Shown here: positions 57,432-64,000 of the stretch, one piece after another
How positions within the stretch are numbered: position 1 is the first letter of the stretch
How the letters are laid out: each line of letters begins with the position of its first letter
Assembly: GCF_963855985.1 (NCBI RefSeq)
Contig: NC_087108.1
Span: 11,240,001-11,304,000 of the forward strand
Reading direction: 5' to 3'
DNA length: 64,000 nt
Origin: Ostrinia nubilalis
Taxonomy: Eukaryota; Arthropoda; Insecta; Lepidoptera; Crambidae
The notes under the pieces: generated by a model
Seen by the model: only the letters and a program-made list of their open reading frames with translations
Told to the model about the DNA's origin: nothing
Databases searched by the model: none
Program-made: the position numbers and the translations under genes

Positions 57432-57593
57432 TACTTAAAATTAGAACATTCAATCAAAAACAATCAGATCATGATCTGAGGCCGCCACCAACCGGCCATT
57501 ATTGTGGAAATCACAGATATGGATAGAATAGACACAGCAAGTAGCTCGTCAAAACGTGCGATTCCGATAATAATATGCCCAAATTGACATACA

Positions 57594-58255
57594 TGGTCGA
57601 GTGATGTAGACGTTGTTATTTTAAAATCGATTTGCTCAATCGTTATCGTTAATAAAGAAAACGGGTTGCGTAGAAAATCATAATATTTATCTTCAAAAGC
57701 ACCTGTATTTTCGGGTATCGAGTCCGCGACCTTTGGCGTGGTGGTCCGGTACGCGACGCAATCATTTATGTATGGCCAAAACCTGCAAGGCATATAATCA
57801 TACAAAAACATAATTTTGACAGGTAAATATAAGTTACTTTTAGCTGAACCTCTCCATAAAATGAACCTCTCGCGAATGTTAATGAGACCTGTATACGTAT
57901 AATCAAATATTTACGTACAGCAACAGCAAATACGATTTTTGTGGCAAAATAGTACCTTTAACAACGCCTTATTACCTATGCCACAGTGTTTATAATGGCT
58001 TGAGAAAATACATGTTATTTCGTACGTAGTAACCGAGTCAAAATATGTCTTTATTTTTTTATCATTAAAAATGTAATATAACAAACATTTCATATAAATC
58101 AAAATGAAGCTCTTCAAGGTCATCAAAATTACTTTGTCGACCGCGAGTGTTTCGCTCCAGTAGCCTTTCGCTCCAGCGTATCATGAAATGTTTTTCGCTA
58201 AAACGTAGGTACTTAGATAAATCGACCTTCGCCACTAGGTACGTACGGGACCCCT
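57594..58255. other. unique sequence after the duplication; no recognised gene
   Basis: A minus-strand 115-codon frame (57464-57811) crosses the duplication edge. Its first 70 codons look mixed in composition (CRFWPYINDCVAYRT), but I recognise no family and it is not conserved in unit A, so I do not call it a gene. Confidence 0.35.
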
Positions 58256-58452
58256 AACCCTAGTCTACTATATAAAAATAAGTCGGGTTTTCCTTCCTGA
58301 CGCTATAACTCCAGAACGCACGAACCGATTTCCACGGTTTTGCATTCGTTGGAAAGGTCTCGGGCTCCGTTAGGTTTATAGCAAAGAAAATTCAGGAAAA
58401 TTTTACAAACGAATTTCCACGCGGGCGAAGCCGCGGGCGGAAAGCTAGTTAT
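58256..58452 (+). mobile_element. Helitron-type (Lep1-like) dispersed repeat
   Basis: CTACTATATAAAAATAAGTC start, CGCACGAACCGATTTCCACG core and CCACGCGGGCGAAGCCGCGG end with AAAGCTAG. Confidence 0.6.
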
Positions 58453-59036
58453 CTATAATGTTTACTTAGCCTCTTGACATTTGACATTGCCCATAGAAAA
58501 CCAGAAAACATGTTTAAATATTTTAACACGGAAATTAAAATAAATTACTAATATAACTGGTATCTATTGACTGCGGAAACATATCCATTATTATGTAGGT
58601 ATCATTGAATACCTACTTTATATTTGTTATTTGTGATGATTACACAATCAATAAAATAAATAAGCCAGTAGGTATATAATAGCTTATTTATATAGGGTTA
58701 AGTATGAAGCACGGTTGAACGCCATTACCCGACTGCACCAGAAGGAGGGTTATGTTTTTCGAGTGTACGTATGTGGATATGTGGGTATGACATGTATATT
58801 TCTTTGACACGGCCTACAGAAACGGCTTGACCGATTTTAACGTGAGAGATGTCGTTAGATTCGTCTTAATTGTGAGAGTGAGACTGCCTTTATTAAAATT
58901 GGAAAAAATCAAAATGGCGGATTTTAGGCGCCATAATGTCTTAAAAAAAATTATTTCCCGAAATCTATCGAGTGGGGTATCAAAATAAAGGGTTTTTTAA
59001 GTAGTTTACAAAAATGTACGTTATTTAACTCAAAAG
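58453..59036. other. no gene; dispersed repeat text
   Basis: Contains ACAGAAACGGCTTGACCGAT and AAAATGGCGGATTTTAGGCG, common non-coding repeat text in moths. No protein-like frame. Confidence 0.4.
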
Positions 59037-61661
59037 ATTAAAATAAAATAATTATTGAATAAACAAAAAACCCAAATGCGTAAAAATTAGAGATGAAACG
59101 GATATCCGGTAACTATCCGGTAGGCCGGATATCCGGCCTAAATTTACTATCCGGCCAGATACCGGATAGTAACTCACTATCCGGCCGGATACCGGATATT
59201 AAAAAACTACGACAATTTCCTTTAATAAACTGAAATACATTAATCTTTGAGGTAAACATCAATAAAAAGGGTTATAATTAAAGCTTTTATTTAAAGTCCA
59301 AAAAGTTACAAAAAAAAAACAATTATTAAGGCATTTCAAAAAACTAATTTCTTTTTCTGGGCTATTCACTAATGACGAATACTGAATAAATAAATATCCG
59401 TTAATCTATATACAACGTGTCCCAAAATTCAAGGATAAGCCGGCGCCGCAGGCTGGCCATAGTCATGACTACTTTAGGAAAAATAAGAAAAAAAAATCTA
59501 ACTTAATTATTTTTTAAGTTACACAATAAATTATGAAATTCGTCGAAAATTGACACCCCTTATGATATGTTACATTACCACGACCACTATTTTTAAAATA
59601 TTTCTATTTTTTTGTTTGTATCGGCAACTTAAGTAGTGTTGCTGTCCACCCCAACTCTTAAAAGCCCCAGAATCCTTGCAGTTTTTATACAAAAGTTAAT
59701 CAAAATATGTTATTTCCTTAAAATTTTCAACGATTTTTACTTTCACTCCACTTTGACTCGTCGTTTTGTAAAAAAAAGTATGTAACACTACTGCGGCAAG
59801 TTTTTTATAAAGTTGACGCAACTATTCAAGATTCCAAAATGGTATAATACTCTAAGAAAACTAGTCACAAAAAAGATATCCGTACCATTTTTACAAGCAC
59901 TTCGCTTGTTAGTTAGTATGGGACAAATCTTCCAACTGAATTTAAGACCAGTTCTCCTCAACCGATTGAGCTGAAAGGACAATGACCAAAAATGTATGGA
60001 GTGTGGTCCAAATGTCCACCACTAACGAGACATATGTAGTAAAATAGTCTACTAAATACTGATTCATTATAACCAAACCGCAATCAAAAATATGCTGTCA
60101 GTAAAAAGTTATGACTGTATGAAAAGTCATGTTTTTTTACCTTTTCATCCGAAAAATGTTCTTGATATCATTCTATCCATCGCACATTTTGGACTAATCT
60201 ATGCATGTTATGTCATGTCGCTTAGTGTGCCGTGTTAGGTTCTCGCTAAAAGAAAAAAAATAAGCTTAGAAGAAAGACAACAATATTGGAATACTTTGAA
60301 TAATGCGAAAGGGGTAAACATAGTCTTATTTCCAATTGTGGCGCGAGGTTGTAGATGAATTATATTATACATAATATAAACTAGCTGTGCCTACGACTTT
60401 GTACGCGTGAAAATAGTTTGAATAATATTTCCCATTTTTACAACATTTGTCTTTACTGCTCCGCCCCTATTGGTTGTAGGGTGATATTATATAACCTAAA
60501 ACCATCCTTGATAAATGGGCTATCCATAACAAAAAGAATTTTTCAAATCGGCCCATTAGTTCCTGAGATTAGCGCGTATACTACTACAATTATTCATACA
60601 GTCATAACTTTTTACTGACAGCTTATTTTTTTTTCGTCCCATACTGAAAGTTAATCTCTATTTAATGGACTATAAGCCGATATAGGTCTCATTAGTGGTG
60701 GACATTTGGACCACTTTTGGTCATTGTCCTTTGGTATACTTATGTAAGTACGATGACAATGCAATATTAGGGTACCATTTAGCTGGATGGAGTCTGGAGG
60801 TGGCCATAGGAACTTCTAAACGAAACGGCGGAATCGCATCAAGTTTGGGTTCGTTAGATTTGTATTTTCGAGCACTTTAGTGCTAGATGATGTCCAGGGT
60901 CCTGATGATTAAGTCAAGAGCTGGCCAGGAGCTGGCCATGGGAACTCCTAAATGAAATGGCGGAAGCTTATCGAGTTTGGGTTCGTTGGATTTGTCTTAC
61001 CGAGTACTTGGACCATGAGATTGAGAAACAACTAAAAAGTTTAAAATAAAGTTATAATCGCGCATGGAATTTACTCCTCTTTTTTTCTGTTTGCGCTACA
61101 AGCTATCGAAATTATTTGAACCTTGCATACCTACAATTATTTTTATCGTTTAATTCTTTCGTAAAATTTCGCATTAAAACTTATTTTAAAAAAGTTTTTT
61201 TGTTTTATCATAACTTTTCGAATTGCGAAGTGGCAAAATCGGACGGATTCTATTTTCGAAACTTGTGACTTGTTTAGTCTACTAGACCCACTGATTGCGT
61301 TCGAATCACCTGTGCGGCGCTAAACTCGTCACGACATAAAACGAGACAATGGGCCAACTATCCGGCCGCCGGATATCCGGCTATCCGGCCTAGCAGCTCG
61401 CCGGATATCCGGTATCCGGTATCCGGCCAAACCACTATCCGTTTCATCTCTAGTAAAAATTAACTAAAAAGATAAAAAACAAGACAACTTAGTGTTCACA
61501 AATGCAGTAGGAGGCATCAAGTACATCACCAACAAAATATTAGTCATTGATGCCTCCGACTGCATTTGTGAATACTAAGTACTAGTCTTGTTTTTTTTTT
61601 ATCTTTTTAGTTCATTTTTACGCAGTTAGGTTTTTTGTTTATTCAATAATAATTTAGTTTG
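59037..61661. mobile_element. foldback element split by a hAT-like insertion
   Basis: Left arm text TATTGAATAAACAAAAAACC and GCGTAAAAAT (59050-59087) is mirrored at 61616-61660. The inner part (61453-61622) is a hairpin around GATGCCTCCGACTGCATTTG. The left arm is cut by the element at 59088-61452. Confidence 0.65.
59088..61452. mobile_element. hAT-like element with CCGGATA motif arrays, long copy
   Basis: 2365 bp, ends TAGAGATGAAACGGATA and complement. Perfect 8-bp duplication GTAAAAAT at 59080-59087 and 61453-61460. Both ends carry dense arrays of CCGGATA/TATCCGG. The interior (about 59400-61230) is unlike the short copy and has an inverted repeat (59976-60130 against 60597-60733) plus a diverged direct duplication near 60795-61015. 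I see no transposase reading frame. Confidence 0.85.
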
Positions 61662-61900
61662 AGTTCAAACTGACCAAAATCAGGAGGTTATCAATTTGCC
61701 AGTTAGTGGAATTGCAATATTTTAAAACTAGCTGTGCTCGCGACATCGTAGTACGCGTGAAAATAGTAAGCTTTATAAAAGCAGAATTTTATGATAAAAT
61801 CTTGCTTGGACCTTCAATTTTTTGCCATTAAGTATTTTGATGTGCATTGGTAATAAATATCGAAAGTTACTTATTTTTCTTATTCATCGAAGCTGTTAAT

Positions 61901-62634
61901 TAGAGATGAAACGGATAGTTGTTTGGCCGGATACCGGATACCGGATATCCGGCCAGCTGCTAGGCCGGATAGCCGGATATCCGGCGGCCGGATAGTTGGC
62001 CCATTGTCTCGTTGCATGTAGTGACGAGTTTAGCGCCGCACAGGTGCTTCGAACGCGATCAGTGGGTCTATTAGTAGACTAGACTAGTCACACTTTTCGA
62101 AAATCGAATCAGTCCGAATAGAATGTCAGATTTTGCCATTTGTCTAGGGGGCAGATTAATTCGGGCGATTTCGGTTGCCATCGTGTGTGATTGAATAGCG
62201 AAAAGTAAATTAGTTTACTTGCTGCGTAATCTGACTGAACTGCATCATCATGACATCAGACCATCATGCATCAGTAAAAAAAAAGATCGCCTATTTTATT
62301 TGGCAATATTTCGACTTAACAGATATTTACTATTTATGTATTCGTCATTAGAGTAAATAGCCCAGAAAAATAAATTAGTTTTTTTAAAGGCCCTAATTAT
62401 GGCTCTTTGTAATTTTTTGGACTTTAAATAAAAGCCGTCATTATTTAAAGCCATTTTATTGATGCTTACCTCAAAGATTAATGTATTTCATTTTATTAAT
62501 AGGAAATTGTCGCAGTTTTTTAATATCCGGTATCCGGCCGGATAGTGAGTTACTATCCGGTATCCGGCCGGATAGTAAATTTAAGCCGGATATCCGGCCT
62601 ACCGGATAGTTACCGGATATCCGTTTCATCTCTA
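61901..62634. mobile_element. hAT-like element with CCGGATA motif arrays, short copy
   Basis: 734 bp, opposite orientation to the long copy, same ends. Perfect 8-bp duplication CTGTTAAT at 61893-61900 and 62635-62642. Shares about 100-300 bp next to each end with the long copy. Confidence 0.88.
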
Positions 62635-62642
62635 CTGTTAAT

Positions 62643-63064
62643 ATTGACAAAATCAAAAATGTGTCGTAAATTTCACCTCCGTGTCATAATCTGAAGTCAC
62701 TAATTGAGTGTGGTCATACACAACTTTTATAACTAGGTAGATGTTTACAGTCGGCCTACGCCAATAGAAACTGACTTGACTGACTGATAGTCCTAACAAA
62801 TAAATCCAGACAACATTAAAACATTTATTTAAACAGTTTAATTAAATTAAAATAAAATCGATTTAAATTAAAAAAAAAATGTACGGAACTATTCCTTCGC
62901 TAAACCAACCGTCTCGCACTTGCTTTGTCATTATTACAAATCCGTTTCATAACCTTTTTTTGATAAACAGTGTTATCTACCAAACAACTTATCTGATTGA
63001 ATTGTAAATATAACGGTTTAGTTTGATTCAACAACACACAGTGTGCAACCGCGGTCCTGCCAAG
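62643..63064. other. 5' flank of the P450 fragment
   Basis: AT-rich. TAAATATAAC near 63004 could be a weak TATA box, followed by TTCAACAACACACAGTG. Otherwise nothing recognised. Confidence 0.35.
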
Positions 63065-63229
63065 ATGATCGTTTTTATTTCAACATTCAAAGTTATTGCG
63101 CTTTCGTTACTGTACTATGTTACTACGAAAAACCACAACTACTGGAAGAAAAAGAATGTGGTTTCGTGTCCCAACCCTAAGCCGATCTTCGGGAATTATT
63201 CCGACTACATCCTTTTGAAGAAAGGATAG
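63065..63229 (+). pseudogene. cytochrome P450 N-terminal fragment
   Basis: 54 codons from ATG: hydrophobic anchor, NYWKKKNV, then CPNPKPIFGNYSDYILLKK, which is residue-for-residue the same as the unit A/B proteins over that stretch. After LLKK the sequence changes abruptly to unrelated DNA and a TAG stop, with no splice donor at the break. I read it as a truncated gene copy. The rest may lie beyond the window only if a large insertion intervenes, which I cannot see. Confidence 0.75.
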
Positions 63230-63797
63230 TGCCAGGGTCTGGACCAAGTGTTGCCCAGAATCAACCCATAGTGCATTTTGTTCCTCAGGCCTATACTAAT
63301 GTGTAAACCAAAGCGCACTGAAATCTATCCCTGGAGTTAAGAGAAAAAAAGAGTTTTGTTTTGAATTATTTACATACAAAATCGATGTATACGTACTACG
63401 CATAAGATTTCGCGATTATGGCAATAAAAAACACTCGCTATGTTGAACTTAACCATACCAGGCCTGGCTCACTCCGCGCGGTACAATCGATAATTACCTA
63501 CAGCGAAGCGCCCCGCCGGCGGGTATTATTATATCAGTCGAGTGTCACGCGCGCGCCCGTCAGGACGCTGGCGTGCATTGTAGTACCTAATTCTATGATC
63601 GAAGTATTATTTAAAAATGGACATAAAGAGAAAGAAATATTATTGTGCGGCGTTCGGGTGTTTAAATTCGAAAAGAAATCTACCGGATTTATCTTTTTTT
63701 TCGCTTCCAAGATGCTGAAAGGTATGTTGGCCATGTAGGTAATCAATAATTCTTAGGATAGTATAGGAACCTAACTTACCATGACTACTGCTCAGAA
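63230..63797. other. no recognisable feature
   Basis: Overlapping plus and minus frames near 63418-63746 share the same DNA and show no known motif. No further P450 exon text is visible. Confidence 0.45.
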
Positions 63798-63872
63798 TGC
63801 GTTCGTTCGTTTCAGCCTATTAATGACGTCCACTGCTGGACAAAGGCCTCTCCCAAGGTTTTCCATAATGAA
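63798..63872 (-). mobile_element. RTE-like LINE 3' fragment
   Basis: Short minus-strand piece of the tail (complement of GACGTCCACTGCTGGACAAA). Confidence 0.55.
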
Positions 63873-64000
63873 TGCGTACTTACCTATATACGTACCTCAT
63901 TACAAATAAGTAGATTAATTATTTTTTTACTAGACACTACTAGACAGCAACCCTAACAGCGTAAGAAGAGTTCAGAGGCACGCGATAGAAAGAGACAAAA

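Larger units (their letters stand above)
47005..57593. repeat. tandem segmental duplication, unit B
   Basis: Directly follows unit A in the same orientation. It ends at CAAATTGACATAC, after which the sequence becomes unique. It carries the second P450. Compared with unit A it has extra insertions: a hAT-like MITE (48188-48343), a MITE at the P450 3' end, a Harbinger-like element within a 134-bp repeat block, and the TA element (56252-57431). Confidence 0.9.

Noticed and set aside
57464..57811. 115-codon minus-strand open frame as a gene
   Set aside because: It crosses the end of the segmental duplication, has no motif, and the part inside the duplication is not conserved as a frame in unit A.

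Overview
This looks like nuclear DNA from a moth or butterfly (Lepidoptera). It is AT-rich, intron-bearing and gene-poor, and it is crowded with repeats of the kind that fill lepidopteran genomes: RTE- and CR1/L2-like LINE remains, Helitron-type cores, and many short inverted-repeat elements. I see no bacterial operon, rRNA or intact tRNA gene, or CRISPR array.

The host genes are cytochrome P450s of the insect CYP3 clan (CYP6/CYP321-like). One complete two-exon gene lies on the + strand (24863-26730, 525 aa). Two nearly identical complete genes lie on the - strand (37394-40746 and 49066-52356, 524 aa each, 5 residues different). A short + strand fragment (63065-63229) matches the N-terminus of the same subfamily and then breaks off. 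All three complete genes split the same Gly codon right after the haem-binding Cys motif, so they come from one expanding P450 cluster of likely detoxification or host-plant-chemistry enzymes.

Layout. 1-24.5 kb: repeats only, including a LINE (6138-15832) interrupted by a 1.18-kb TA-flanked element and by a 6.1-kb composite with 528-bp direct terminal repeats and a minisatellite. 24.8-26.7 kb: first P450. 27-34 kb: LINE remains, a multi-level nest of inverted-repeat elements, an unrecognised broken coding region, and a second type of 1.18-kb TA-flanked element. 34833-57593: a direct tandem segmental duplication (unit A 34833-47004, unit B 47005-57593), each unit carrying one P450. The units differ mainly by insertions, so each serves as an empty-site control for the other. 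58-64 kb: hAT-like elements with arrays of a CCGGATA motif, and the P450 fragment.

The most interesting signal is a shared design in several unrelated non-autonomous DNA elements. Each has ends and a target duplication of a known kind (TA or 8 bp), but the body is peppered in both orientations with one short motif peculiar to that family: TTTTCGTCC, AGTTACACCAA, CCGGATA, ATTCGAT or CCGAAAC. The main caution is that the two P450-bearing units differ by only about 1-2%, with insertion differences, which is also what two haplotypes wrongly placed in tandem would look like.
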